This document shows, piece by piece, positions 1 through 7,896 of a stretch of DNA of 38,511 nucleotides (its first letter is position 1; every line of letters starts with the position of its first letter). The notes under the pieces were generated by a model. The model made no database searches and was not told the DNA's origin. It was given only the letters and a program-made list of their open reading frames with translations. This DNA comes from an uncultured Erysipelotrichaceae bacterium (GTDB taxonomy: Bacteria; Bacillota_I; Bacilli_A; RF39; UBA660): assembly GCA_902788735.1 (NCBI GenBank), contig CADALJ010000005.1:1-38511 (forward strand), written 5' to 3'. A program made the position numbers and the translations under genes.

Positions 1-62
1 TGTCTATTGACTTGATATTTACATAAGACTTGTATATTCTAATAATAGGGAGTGTGATATTA

Positions 63-266
63 ATGATCTATCCATCTATTGATAAATTACTTAACATAGT
101 TGATTCAAAATATGAACTTGTTCATATCGCAGCAAGAAGAAGTAAAGAAATTGCTAGAGACGGATTTCTACAAATGCCTGAATCTGAATATACTTCTAAA
201 AAGAATATAGGAAGGGCCCTTGAAGAGGTCGCTGAAGGCTTAATCGAGGTTAAAAAAAGAGGCTAA
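63..266 (+). CDS. rpoZ: RNA polymerase omega subunit
   Basis: Small subunit that helps assemble and stabilise RNA polymerase. The 67-residue product begins MIYPSIDKLL, followed by the family-typical segment in which a Ser-Lys-Tyr-x-Leu-Val core leads into an Ala-Ala-Arg-Arg-Ser-Lys-Glu-Ile helix that packs on beta-prime. I chose ATG 63 because AGGGAG at 47-52 sits ten bases upstream; a TTG at 30 in the same frame has no ribosome site and would add an atypical hydrophobic leader. Length fits the short omega of Firmicutes. In Bacillus this gene follows gmk, which would lie just outside the window. It ends at a hairpin terminator, so it is the last gene of its transcript. Confidence 0.93.
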   Translation: MIYPSIDKLLNIVDSKYELVHIAARRSKEIARDGFLQMPESEYTSKKNIGRALEEVAEGLIEVKKRG

Positions 267-280
267 TTGCTTCTTTTTTT
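252..280 (+). terminator. Rho-independent terminator after rpoZ
   Basis: A 12-bp stem (252-263 with 269-280, one G-U pair) closes a five-base loop and its 3' arm ends in seven T. The rpoZ stop codon lies in the loop. Confidence 0.85.
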
Positions 281-281
281 A

Positions 282-290
282 TGGTATAAT
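282..290 (+). promoter_or_regulatory. Extended -10 promoter for recX
   Basis: TGGTATAAT directly follows the rpoZ terminator U-tract. No good -35 box is seen at the right distance; the TG extension may compensate. It starts transcription a few bases before the recX ribosome site. Confidence 0.6.
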
Positions 291-309
291 TTTTATAGAG
301 GTGATAATC

Positions 310-1059
310 ATGAAAGTTATTAAATATAAAAAACTTGCTAATAGTAGATATAAAGTATATTTAGAAGATTCTCATGAATTATTACTATATGAAGATGTTA
401 TATTAAAATATAATTTGTTAATTAGAAAAGATATAGATGAAAAATTAATAATAGAGATGGATAAATATAATCAAGAATGTGATGTATATTATGTAGCTCT
501 TAATAGTATTAAAAATAGATTTAGAAGTATTTATGAACTTAGGGGTATTTTATTAAAGAAAGAATATCCTAGCGATTTAGTAGAATCCGCTATTGAGAAA
601 CTTATTAAACAGGGTTATTTGAATGATAGAAGTTATTGTAAGAGTTTTATTAATAATCAAATGATTACTACTAATAATGGTCCTTTTAAGATAATTAGAG
701 AATTAAATGAAAAGAAAGTTGATTCGGAAATAATAGATGAAGAGATTAGTATATTTTCTTGTGAAGAACAAATTTCTAGAATTAAGAAATTGATTGATAA
801 AGGTATTAGATCTAATCATACTAGGGGTGGAGTAGTATTAAAACAAAAAATTTATAATGATTTAAAGAATCTTGGATATGATATATCTATAATAAATAAT
901 ATTATTAGTTCATATGATTTTGGAAATAATAATGATATAGCTAAAAAAGAGTATGATAAGTTATATAGAAAATATAGTAGAAAGTATAGTGGGGAAGAAT
1001 TAAAATATAAAATACGTGAAAAGATGTATTTGAAAGGATTAAGTTATGAAGAAGACTAA
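310..1059 (+). CDS. recX: RecX family regulatory protein
   Basis: RecX proteins are three-helix-repeat proteins that bind RecA and modulate its filaments. The 249-residue product has an N-terminal beta-rich lead, then tandem helical repeats; the clearest family signature is a basic helix followed by LIKQGYLNDRSYCKSF (about residues 96-111), the 'L-x-x-x-G-(Y/F)-L-(D/N)-D' RecX motif. I start at ATG 310, six bases after GAGGTG (298-303), not at the GTG of 301, which is part of that ribosome site. The final 14 bases overlap the next gene, a membrane protein, so the two are probably co-translated. recA is not in the window. Confidence 0.82.
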   Translation: MKVIKYKKLANSRYKVYLEDSHELLLYEDVILKYNLLIRKDIDEKLIIEMDKYNQECDVYYVALNSIKNRFRSIYELRGILLKKEYPSDLVESAIEKLIKQGYLNDRSYCKSFINNQMITTNNGPFKIIRELNEKKVDSEIIDEEISIFSCEEQISRIKKLIDKGIRSNHTRGGVVLKQKIYNDLKNLGYDISIINNIISSYDFGNNNDIAKKEYDKLYRKYSRKYSGEELKYKIREKMYLKGLSYEED

Positions 1060-2449
1060 GATTTTTGTAATACTATTACTTGTCAGTATTTCTATATTTT
1101 TAGTATCTAGATTTGTTTTAGATACTGATTATTTTTGGCATATAAAAGCTGGATGTGAGATGTTTAAGAATGGAGTTCTTACTCATGATATATTTTCTTG
1201 GTTTGTTTTAGGTAAGTATTGGATGAGTCATGAATGGTTATTTGAAATATACTTATATATTTATAAAATAATATTTGGTAATTATCATACTATTGCGTAT
1301 GTAGGAACTAGTATATTTTTATTAATATTTATATTATATATCTTTAATAAAGATAATTTTTCTAAGAATATATTTTATACATTATTTTATTTTGTATTAT
1401 TTGCGACTATGGGATTAGCTTTTATACAAGCTAGACCTCATATGATTAGTTATTCTTTTATAGCGCTAACTATTTATTTGTGTTTTGATTTATATAAGAA
1501 TAAAGATTCTAAAAAAATATACTTCTTACCATTAATTAGTATTTTATGGAGTAATGTTCATGGTGGTAGTAGTAATTTAAGTTATATATTATGTATTATA
1601 TTTTTAGTATGTGGATTATTTAGTTTTAAATTTAAAAAGATAGAGTCTGATAGAATAAGTAAGATGCAAATTTATAGATATTTATTAGTAATTGTTTTAT
1701 GTATGATTGGAATATGTATAAATATTCATGGTGTTAAGATGTTTATATATCCATATATAAATATGTTGGATACTACTATGATAAATAATATTAATGAATG
1801 GCAACCTACTTCATTAGGAGTTTTATATCACTATGTTTATTATATTTATTTATTATTTATTATTATGACTATGTTGGTTAGTTCTAAAAAGATTAAATTA
1901 ATTGATTTTGTTTTATTATTATTTGTATCTTATTTAGGATTAAAAAGCGTACGTTTTTGGTTGTATTCACCAATTGTTATGAGTTTCATTATATTCGATT
2001 ATGTTAAGGAAATAAGAGTATCTAATTTACCAATATATATTCTATCTAGTTTGATAGTTTTAATATTAGGTGTAAGTATATATAATTCTAAATATATTAA
2101 TATTACTAATCATTTAAATTTAGATGATGAAGTTATTAAAATTATAAAGAAAGAAAATCCTAAAAGATTATTCAATATGTATGAATATGGTGGAGAATTA
2201 ATATATAATGATATTTCTGTATTTATAGATGGTAGAGCTGATTTATATAGTAAATATAATTTTAAAGATTATTTGGATATAGCTAATTTAAATAATGATT
2301 ATAAGAAGCTTATAGATAAATATGATTTTGATTATTTATTAATTAATAAAAAAGCAAATATATATTATTATTTAAAGGATAATGATGGATATAATAATAT
2401 ATATGAAAATAAGAATTTAATTTTATATAAAAAAACAGTTAATTATTAA
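1046..2449 (+). CDS. Polytopic membrane protein, GT-C glycosyltransferase-like
   Basis: A 467-residue protein with roughly ten hydrophobic helices. The first extracytoplasmic loop after helix 1 reads D-T-D-Y-F-W-H-I-K-A-G, then a 'MSHEWL' motif; the C-terminal soluble part carries YEYGGELIYND followed by FIDGRADLYSKY. This pattern (Asp-x-Asp-x-x-W-H early; His-Glu-Trp-Leu; Gly-Gly-x-Leu; Asp-Gly-Arg-Ala-Asp late) is one I know from large bacterial membrane proteins generally annotated as uncharacterised or GT-C/PMT-like. The acidic motif after the first helix fits lipid-phosphate-sugar transferases, but that function is inference. It overlaps recX by 14 bases and ends inside a terminator shared with prsA. 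Confidence 0.6.
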   Translation: MKKTKIFVILLLVSISIFLVSRFVLDTDYFWHIKAGCEMFKNGVLTHDIFSWFVLGKYWMSHEWLFEIYLYIYKIIFGNYHTIAYVGTSIFLLIFILYIFNKDNFSKNIFYTLFYFVLFATMGLAFIQARPHMISYSFIALTIYLCFDLYKNKDSKKIYFLPLISILWSNVHGGSSNLSYILCIIFLVCGLFSFKFKKIESDRISKMQIYRYLLVIVLCMIGICINIHGVKMFIYPYINMLDTTMINNINEWQPTSLGVLYHYVYYIYLLFIIMTMLVSSKKIKLIDFVLLLFVSYLGLKSVRFWLYSPIVMSFIIFDYVKEIRVSNLPIYILSSLIVLILGVSIYNSKYINITNHLNLDDEVIKIIKKENPKRLFNMYEYGGELIYNDISVFIDGRADLYSKYNFKDYLDIANLNNDYKKLIDKYDFDYLLINKKANIYYYLKDNDGYNNIYENKNLILYKKTVNY

Positions 2450-2456
2450 CTGTTTT
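2432..2456. terminator. Bidirectional terminator between convergent genes
   Basis: A perfect 11-bp palindrome (2432-2442 with 2446-2456) with a three-base loop, flanked by A-runs and T-runs on both sides. The TAA stops of the membrane protein (2447-2449) and of prsA (2446-2448, minus strand) both lie within one arm. Confidence 0.85.
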
Positions 2457-3444
2457 CTTTTACACTATTAATTAATTCTTGCATATAGTTTTCATATGCA
2501 TTTTTTAATTCATCATCATTCCATTTAATTTTATTTTCTTCTCTAATTTCTTTTAATGTTTCATAATATAAAGTTTTATCTTCATTTAGTTTGTTTTCTC
2601 TTATTTTTTCTTTAATATCATCTTTAACATCTTCTAATTTAGCTTTATCTTTTTCTCCAGTTCTTAAAATTATATGATATCCATATTGAGTTTTAACTGG
2701 TTCTTTAGTATATTCGTTTTTCTTTAATTCTTTTACGGCATTACTAAAGTCTACAACCATATCTCCTAATTGGAAATATCCTAAATCACCACCATTAGAT
2801 GATGTGGCTTTATCATCTGAATATTTTTTAGCAAGATCTTTAAATTTTTTACCTTTATTTAATTCTTTAATTACTTTTTTAGCTTTTTCTAAAGCTTCTT
2901 TTTCAGCCTTAGCTTTTTCCTCGTCTGTTGCATCAGCTTTTGTATTTGTGGAAATTAGAATGTGAGATGCTTTTATTTCACCAAAAATATTTTCATTATA
3001 GTATTTTTCTATTTCATCATCTTTAATATTTTTTTCTATATATTCATTAACTGCTTTTTCTCTTTTATATTCTAAAGCAATCATTTCTTTTAATTCTTCT
3101 TCACTATCAACACCAAAATATTGTTTAATTACTTTTTTGTATGTTTCATCATCTTCGCCATAATATGATTTAATTTGTTTTATTTGATTTTCTATGTATT
3201 CTTTTTCTTCTTCATCACTTTTATATTTTTTATCTAAAATACTGTGATCAATCATTTCTACTATAGTGTGAATATTATCTTTTTTTATTTTTTGATAATA
3301 CTCTGTAGCTGTGAATTTATCACCTTTGATTGATACTGCTACTTTAGAACCATTTTTAACTTCTATTTTCTTTCCACATCCTGTCATTATTAGTGATACT
3401 ACTAATAAAGCACTAATTCCCATAACTATTTTACTTTTTTTCAT
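2446..3444 (-). CDS. prsA: Foldase lipoprotein PrsA (parvulin PPIase)
   Basis: Membrane-anchored peptidyl-prolyl isomerase that folds secreted proteins outside the cell. The 332-residue product has a lipoprotein signal with lipobox SLIMTGC (lipidated Cys23), a helical chaperone region, then a parvulin domain at about residues 155-262 with the hallmark KASHILIS, GGDLGYF and TQYGYHIIL motifs. A lysine- and glutamate-rich helical C-terminus completes the bowl-like chaperone module. Size and order match Bacillus PrsA. AGGAGGA lies just upstream of the ATG, and a good promoter precedes it on the minus strand. The substrates may include the many secreted cell-wall proteins further along the window; that link is inference. 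Confidence 0.93.
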   Translation of the reverse strand: MKKSKIVMGISALLVVSLIMTGCGKKIEVKNGSKVAVSIKGDKFTATEYYQKIKKDNIHTIVEMIDHSILDKKYKSDEEEKEYIENQIKQIKSYYGEDDETYKKVIKQYFGVDSEEELKEMIALEYKREKAVNEYIEKNIKDDEIEKYYNENIFGEIKASHILISTNTKADATDEEKAKAEKEALEKAKKVIKELNKGKKFKDLAKKYSDDKATSSNGGDLGYFQLGDMVVDFSNAVKELKKNEYTKEPVKTQYGYHIILRTGEKDKAKLEDVKDDIKEKIRENKLNEDKTLYYETLKEIREENKIKWNDDELKNAYENYMQELINSVKENS

Positions 3445-3468
3445 AATTAATCCTCCTGTACATAATTA

Positions 3469-3497
3469 ATGATAACAAATATTTCTTTTTCTTGCAA
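3469..3497 (-). promoter_or_regulatory. SigA-type promoter for prsA
   Basis: Read on the minus strand: TTGCAA (3492-3497), 17-bp spacer, TATCAT (3469-3474), with TGT giving an extended -10. Confidence 0.6.
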
Positions 3498-3506
3498 ATA
3501 ATATGA

Positions 3507-3533
3507 ACACATTTTTTATTTTGCCATAAAATA
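3507..3533 (+). promoter_or_regulatory. Possible mother-cell sigma (SigK/SigE-like) promoter
   Basis: CATAAAATA at 3525-3533 matches CATAnnnTA, and an AACA containing the AC typical of SigK -35 boxes (3506-3509) lies 16 bases upstream. It precedes two YjcZ-like mini-genes. In such AT-rich DNA the match alone is weak evidence. Confidence 0.35.
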
Positions 3534-3564
3534 CTTTGAAGACCATAGAGAAGGAGGAATATTC

Positions 3565-3654
3565 ATGACTAATTGTGGATCTAATACATCTGGTGGAGCT
3601 ATCGTACTTGTTTTATTTATACTTTTAATCATTATTCTAGGCGTACGTATTTAA
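3565..3654 (+). CDS. YjcZ/SscA-like small hydrophobic protein
   Basis: A 29-residue protein preceded by an excellent AAGGAGGA (3551-3558). It consists of a short polar lead (MTNCGSNTSGG) and one hydrophobic helix containing IVLVLFILLIIILG. This closely resembles the YjcZ/SscA family of sporulation mini-proteins in Bacillus, whose core reads approximately FALIVVLFILLIIVG. SscA supports spore coat assembly; transfer of that role here is inference. It is followed directly by a second gene of the same size, and it may be read from a mother-cell-type promoter upstream. It is short enough to be missed by most gene callers. Confidence 0.72.
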   Translation: MTNCGSNTSGGAIVLVLFILLIIILGVRI

Positions 3655-3667
3655 GGAGGTGAATTAA

Positions 3668-3757
3668 ATGGAAAAATCTAATTTTAACGGAGGATTAATA
3701 GTTATAGTACTTTATATATTATTAGCTATTTTATTTACTAATACACTAACTTATTAA
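3668..3757 (+). CDS. Second YjcZ-like 29-residue membrane mini-protein
   Basis: Another 29-residue reading frame, 13 bases after the previous stop, with AAGGAGGTG (3653-3661) overlapping that stop and spaced six bases from its ATG. The product has a polar start (MEKSNFNGG) and a single hydrophobic helix (LIVIVLYILLAILF). The shared layout of polar head, Gly-Gly hinge and aliphatic helix suggests it arose by duplication from its neighbour or belongs to the same YjcZ-like family. The strong ribosome site and tight spacing argue that it is a real gene. Function is unknown beyond a probable membrane location. Confidence 0.65.
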   Translation: MEKSNFNGGLIVIVLYILLAILFTNTLTY

Positions 3758-3789
3758 AAATAAAAATACCTTTTAAGGTATTTTTATTT
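3758..3789. terminator. Bidirectional terminator, mini-genes versus HIT gene
   Basis: A perfect 15-bp stem (3758-3772 with 3775-3789) with a two-base loop. It serves the mini-gene pair on the plus strand and the HIT gene on the minus strand. Confidence 0.85.
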
Positions 3790-4180
3790 ATTTATTTAAT
3801 TTATCATATATTTCATCTAGGCTAGATAGCATGTCTTTATTATAGTTAAAGTCTAATAAATCACTATTATATCTAGGTGTTAAATGAATATGAAAATGTT
3901 TTATTTCTTGACCTAATTCATTGTTTTGTGAAATAGTTAATCCTTCACAATTTAATTTTTCTTTTAATGTTGGATATAATTTTCTAATAACTTTTATTGA
4001 GTGCATTATTACTTCATCTGTTGTATCCATTATATTAACCATATGTTCTTTAGGTAGTACTAATAAATGACCATTAGTAGCTGGGTTAATATTCATAATA
4101 ATTTTTATTAAATCATCTTCATAAATAGTTTTTGAAGGTAGTTCTCCTTTTATTATTTTACAAAAAATACAATCTTCCAT
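3788..4180 (-). CDS. HIT family nucleotide hydrolase
   Basis: Histidine-triad proteins hydrolyse nucleoside phosphoramidates or dinucleotides through a covalent His-nucleotide intermediate. The 130-residue product begins MEDCIFCKII (Cys4 and Cys7, metal-site cysteines typical of the Hint branch), has the nucleotide-binding region NPATNGHLLVLPKEH, and the HxHxH triad HFHIHLTPR at residues 95-103. Slightly shorter than the usual 135-145 residues but complete. It lies eight bases after the gene for an anchored unknown protein on the same strand, so they are likely one transcript. The physiological substrate cannot be told from sequence. Confidence 0.9.
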   Translation of the reverse strand: MEDCIFCKIIKGELPSKTIYEDDLIKIIMNINPATNGHLLVLPKEHMVNIMDTTDEVIMHSIKVIRKLYPTLKEKLNCEGLTISQNNELGQEIKHFHIHLTPRYNSDLLDFNYNKDMLSSLDEIYDKLNK

Positions 4181-4188
4181 AAATCCTC

Positions 4189-4917
4189 CTAATTTAAATA
4201 TTTATAAGTAATTTTATTTTCTTTTAATAAATCACTTTTCTTATTATTAATTATATCACTTATTATTTCTTTAGATACTTTATTAGTTATATTTTTTATT
4301 TCAATAGACTCTGTTATATCTTCTTGATTAGTTATTGTGATAGTATAACTTTTAGGTGTTATACCAGTAAATTTATCTAAGAAGTTATTTATTTTATTAG
4401 CAATAATTTCTTCATCCCATTTATCTATTATTAATTCTTTTTTTATTATAAAGAATTTTAATTCTAGTAAGTTATCTTCTTTAATTATTTTTTCTTTTAC
4501 TAAATCTGTATATTTATCTAGAGTAGATGTTATTTCTATATCACAATTTGTATTAGTTTTATTATTAATTTCTTTTTTTAATTTCTTTTTAATATGTGTT
4601 AGTAGATTTTTACCTTCTAAATAATCTTTTTTATATGTATCAGTTATTTTTCTATTGTAATAGTTTATATAAAAATAATGGTTTTTGTTTTCTTTAGATT
4701 CTACTTTCATAGTGTAAGTAGTATTTTTAAAAATTACTTTATTTTCTTTTAAATTTAATTTTTTATATTTATTTTCTATATAAGTTTCTATTTTTTTTGT
4801 AGCTTGAGGAATCATTATACTACCAAATTTTTCTGTGATTACTATTACTCCTAAAAGGACAAATACTATAAGTATGAATATTCCTCTTTCTAATAATAGT
4901 TTTTTCTGTTTATTCAT
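4189..4917 (-). CDS. Membrane-anchored protein of unknown function
   Basis: I do not recognise this family. The 242-residue product has a short basic head, one hydrophobic helix at about residues 12-29, and an extracytoplasmic part rich in Lys, Asn, Thr and Ile, with alternating beta strands (a YTMKV and an HYFYINYY strand) followed by helical stretches. There are no obvious catalytic motifs and only one cysteine. The gene is first in a two-gene minus-strand operon with the HIT gene and has a promoter with good boxes. Its base composition is like its surroundings. Confidence 0.6.
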   Translation of the reverse strand: MNKQKKLLLERGIFILIVFVLLGVIVITEKFGSIMIPQATKKIETYIENKYKKLNLKENKVIFKNTTYTMKVESKENKNHYFYINYYNRKITDTYKKDYLEGKNLLTHIKKKLKKEINNKTNTNCDIEITSTLDKYTDLVKEKIIKEDNLLELKFFIIKKELIIDKWDEEIIANKINNFLDKFTGITPKSYTITITNQEDITESIEIKNITNKVSKEIISDIINNKKSDLLKENKITYKYLN

Positions 4918-4932
4918 AAAATCACCAATTTT

Positions 4933-4961
4933 ATTTTAACTTATAAACAAAAAGAATGCAA
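4933..4961 (-). promoter_or_regulatory. SigA-type promoter for the HIT operon
   Basis: Read on the minus strand: TTGCAT (4956-4961), 17-bp spacer, TAAAAT (4933-4938). Confidence 0.5.
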
Positions 4962-4976
4962 TTTTTAATAAATATA

Positions 4977-5004
4977 TTGTTTTGATTTTTTTTTGTGATA
5001 TAAT
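4977..5004 (+). promoter_or_regulatory. SigA-type promoter with extended -10
   Basis: TTGTTT (4977-4982), 16-bp spacer, TGATATAAT (4996-5004), reading into the two-gene operon at 5040. Confidence 0.6.
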
Positions 5005-5039
5005 TAATAGTAGATTATAGTAGATAGTAGGTGCATAGT

Positions 5040-5291
5040 ATGGAAATTAAAAATGGATTAGTTCAATGGAATGGTAGAAATGATATTCCATGTTCATATG
5101 TTGATATGGAAGATGGGTCTAGATACTATATTAAACAAGATCTTTCTAATGGAAATCATATTGTTACTACTTCATTACTTGAAGCAGTAGATCCAATGAC
5201 AAAAGCACAAAATATTGGACTATTAGGTGCAGATGGTACTTTGCTTATACCATGCAATAATAGATCAATTAAGGTAGTTGAGGAGGTATAG
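5040..5291 (+). CDS. Small WG-like beta protein, unknown
   Basis: An 83-residue protein that I cannot assign to a named family. Its C-terminal part, NIGLLGADGTLLIPCNNRSI, resembles one WG repeat (G-L-x-x-x-x-G-x-x-x-I-P-x-x-x-x-x-I), and the first half has strands such as LVQWNGRNDIPCSYVDM. The start at ATG 5040 follows AGTAGGTG by six to seven bases; an in-frame GTG at 5031 overlaps that site. The stop at 5289-5291 overlaps the next gene's ribosome site and lies one base before its ATG, so the two are coupled. The end of this protein and the start of the next read like adjoining parts of one ancestral chain. Confidence 0.62.
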   Translation: MEIKNGLVQWNGRNDIPCSYVDMEDGSRYYIKQDLSNGNHIVTTSLLEAVDPMTKAQNIGLLGADGTLLIPCNNRSIKVVEEV

Positions 5292-5292
5292 C

Positions 5293-6558
5293 ATGGATGA
5301 TATATTGTTGGTAGAACCAGCTGAAGCTGTTTCAGAAAATGTAAAAGAAGCAATTAAGTTAAGAACAGATCCATTATCAGCTACTAGATTAGTTACTACA
5401 CCTGCTCAAATAAAAGAAAAAATAAATGCTAAAATGAGTACTGAAGGAAGATATCTTTATAATGATCAGTTTTCTGAAGTTACTGTCTGTGATGTTAATG
5501 GAAATAACTTAGTAAATAATGAATATTATAGTTTTATAGCTAGAGATAAAGATAAATTATTTATGGCTAAAAACAATGCTGATACTGATGTTTTAGAGTT
5601 TTCTATTTCAAATAAAAAGTTTGTTGAAGATGCAAAAGAAGAAACAATTACTCCAGAAGCAGTTCCTGTTCAAGAAAGTGCTGTGGAAGATATACCATAT
5701 GAATTTAATTTTGTATATGATAATGAAGATGATTTAGGAGAAGAAATATCTATTCCAGTAGAAGAAAATGATATAGCAGATAACTTCTCATTTAATGAAA
5801 TAACAAGTGAAACTCCTCAAGAAGAAGTAGATACGGGAGAAGAAGAAGTAGAAGAAATAAAAAATGATAATGACGAATCAGATCTTGAAAGAAGATTAAA
5901 TGAATTGAATGAAAAATTTACTAATATGAATTCATATATTAGTCAATATGAACCTAAGAGTGAAAAAGTTACAACACCTGAAGATAGATTTGATGATTCA
6001 GAAGTTCAAATAGATAGTATTGATAAATACGCAGACGAAGATGAGTTCGGTTCAGATTATAATGATGTAGATGATAATACTATTTCAGAAGAAGATACAA
6101 CTTATTCAGATGCAGCTAATGTTATTAGAAGTTTAATGCAAAATAATTCTGAACAAAAAGAAGAATTAAATAGAACAAATGAAGAATTAAATATTGCAAA
6201 GGAAGAATTAGATAAAGTTAAGGCTTCAAGAAAAGCTCTTTCAGAAAAATATAAGTCTCAGACTCGTGAATTAGAAACTAGAAATGATGAAATTCGTGAT
6301 TTAAGGGCAACTGTTTCAAAGATAGAAGCTGAACGTGATTCATTTGAAGGAAAATATAATGATTTAAGAAGAGTTAGTGATTTACAAAAACGTGAATTTG
6401 AAAAAGAAAAATTAGAAAATCAAAAATTACGTGCAGAATTAGCTAGAAAAGATGCTGATAGAGAAGAGTTAGGACAATTAGTTAGAGATGCTAGAGCACT
6501 AGTTAATGAAAATAGTTATTATAATGAAGATAATTATTCTTATAGGAGAGTAGCTTAA
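5293..6558 (+). CDS. Acidic coiled-coil protein of unknown function
   Basis: A 421-residue soluble protein in three parts: a compact N-terminal segment to about residue 115 with mixed strands and helices (begins MDDILLVEPAEAV), a long acidic low-complexity linker rich in Glu and Asp (about 115-275), and a charged coiled coil (about 275-400) with heptad-like Glu/Lys/Leu spacing, ending in a Tyr/Asn-rich tail. No membrane helix or signal peptide. AGGAGG at 5281-5286 lies six bases before the ATG. The architecture suggests a scaffold or cell-organisation role, but no function can be assigned. It is the second gene of the operon with the WG-like protein. Confidence 0.68.
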   Translation: MDDILLVEPAEAVSENVKEAIKLRTDPLSATRLVTTPAQIKEKINAKMSTEGRYLYNDQFSEVTVCDVNGNNLVNNEYYSFIARDKDKLFMAKNNADTDVLEFSISNKKFVEDAKEETITPEAVPVQESAVEDIPYEFNFVYDNEDDLGEEISIPVEENDIADNFSFNEITSETPQEEVDTGEEEVEEIKNDNDESDLERRLNELNEKFTNMNSYISQYEPKSEKVTTPEDRFDDSEVQIDSIDKYADEDEFGSDYNDVDDNTISEEDTTYSDAANVIRSLMQNNSEQKEELNRTNEELNIAKEELDKVKASRKALSEKYKSQTRELETRNDEIRDLRATVSKIEAERDSFEGKYNDLRRVSDLQKREFEKEKLENQKLRAELARKDADREELGQLVRDARALVNENSYYNEDNYSYRRVA

Positions 6559-6563
6559 TATAT

Positions 6564-6590
6564 AAAAAATCAACATTAGTTGATTTTTTT
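6564..6590 (+). terminator. Rho-independent terminator
   Basis: An 11-bp stem (6564-6574 with 6579-6589), loop ATTA, and a T-rich 3' arm. Confidence 0.88.
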
Positions 6591-6611
6591 ATTTATAATT
6601 ATTATTTTTTG

Positions 6612-6620
6612 TGATAAAAT
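6612..6620 (+). promoter_or_regulatory. Extended -10 promoter for sufSU
   Basis: TGATAAAAT follows the preceding terminator; a weak TTTATA lies 17 bases upstream of the -10. This leaves an untranslated leader of about 75 bases before sufS in which I see no clear structure. Confidence 0.42.
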
Positions 6621-6702
6621 AAGGGTGATTTTTGATTAACTAGTTTAATTTAATGGTTATATAAAATTATTTAGAATACATTATATAAATGGAGGTGAAG
6701 TT

Positions 6703-7896
6703 ATGAACCGTGAAGATTTTCCTATATTAAATAATGGAAAAATATATTTTGATAATGCAGCAACTACTTTAAAACCTAAGTGTGTTATAGATGCTATGGA
6801 TAAGTATTATTTAGAATATACATCTAATATACATAGAGGTGATTATGATTCTGCAGTAATTACTAATAAATTATATGATAATGTTAGAAATATAGTTAGT
6901 GAATTTATTAATTGTGATGCTAATACTGTTATATATACTAGTGGTGCTACTCATTCTTTAAATATGGTTGTATTTGGGTTTATGAGATATTTCTTAAAAC
7001 CTGGTGATGAAGTTTTACTTAATAAAGCAGAACATGCATCTAATATACTTCCATGGATTAAACTTCAAGAAGAAATTCCTTTTACAATTAAATATATACC
7101 ATTAAATGAAGATTATTCTCTTACATTAGACAATATTAAAAAATGCGTAACTCTTAAAACAAAGGTAGTTAGCCTTGCGATGATTAGTAATGTTATTGGT
7201 GATTTACGTGATATTAAGTCTATTGGAGAGTATTGCCATCAAAATAATATTATATTTAATGTTGATGGTGCTCAAGGTATACCTCATATGAAATTTGATT
7301 TTAAAGATAGTAATGTAGATTTTTTAAGTTTTTCAGGACATAAGATGTGTGGACCTACAGGAGTGGGAATACTTGTTGGTAAATATGAATTATTAGAAAA
7401 GATGAAACCAATAATGTATGGTGGTGGAATGAATAGTTTCTTTGAAGAAGATAATTCATATGAATTAAAATCTATTCCAACTAGATTTGAGGCTGGAACT
7501 CCTGCTATAGCTGAAGTTATTGGACTAGGTGAAGCTATTAAATATTTAATGAATATTGGTATGGATAATATTCATAAACAAGAGATTAATCTAAAGAAAT
7601 ATTTTCTTGAAAAGGTTAAAGATATAAATAATATTATTGTTTATAATAAAAATATTAATAGTGGTATTATTGCATTTAATATAGATGGTGTTTTTGCCCA
7701 AGATACATCAATGTATTTAAATCATTATGGTATTGCGGTGCGTGCTGGAAATCATTGTGCTAAGATGCTTAAAGATGAAATGAATATTAAAAATACTGTT
7801 AGAATTAGTATGTATTTTTATAATAGTTTTGAAGAAATTGATAAGTTAATTGAAGTATTAAAAAATAGTAAAGATATATTTAAGGTGGTTTTATAA
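6703..7896 (+). CDS. sufS: Cysteine desulfurase SufS
   Basis: PLP enzyme that takes sulfur from cysteine as a persulfide and passes it to SufU for Fe-S cluster assembly. The 397-residue product has FDNAATT near the N-terminus, the PLP Lys214 in SGHKMCGPTG, and the persulfide Cys352 in VRAGNHCAKM, the arrangement of group II (SufS-type) desulfurases. Length is normal. GGAGGTGA precedes ATG 6703. The next gene, sufU, starts the base after this stop, so stoichiometric expression is likely. No sufB, sufC or sufD genes are adjacent, unlike the sufCDSUB operon of Bacillus. Confidence 0.95.
   Translation: MNREDFPILNNGKIYFDNAATTLKPKCVIDAMDKYYLEYTSNIHRGDYDSAVITNKLYDNVRNIVSEFINCDANTVIYTSGATHSLNMVVFGFMRYFLKPGDEVLLNKAEHASNILPWIKLQEEIPFTIKYIPLNEDYSLTLDNIKKCVTLKTKVVSLAMISNVIGDLRDIKSIGEYCHQNNIIFNVDGAQGIPHMKFDFKDSNVDFLSFSGHKMCGPTGVGILVGKYELLEKMKPIMYGGGMNSFFEEDNSYELKSIPTRFEAGTPAIAEVIGLGEAIKYLMNIGMDNIHKQEINLKKYFLEKVKDINNIIVYNKNINSGIIAFNIDGVFAQDTSMYLNHYGIAVRAGNHCAKMLKDEMNIKNTVRISMYFYNSFEEIDKLIEVLKNSKDIFKVVL

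Noticed and set aside
1-62. Possible 3' end of gmk or a promoter for rpoZ
   Set aside because: All three frames stop within the first 26 bases and the remaining codons are too few to identify; TTGACT at 7 and TATATT at 33 are 20 bases apart, too far for a normal promoter.
5275-5295. prfB-like programmed +1 frameshift at the junction of the two-gene operon
   Set aside because: AGGAGG is spaced perfectly as a ribosome site for ATG 5293, and the slippery CTT-TGA context is absent; independent initiation is simpler.
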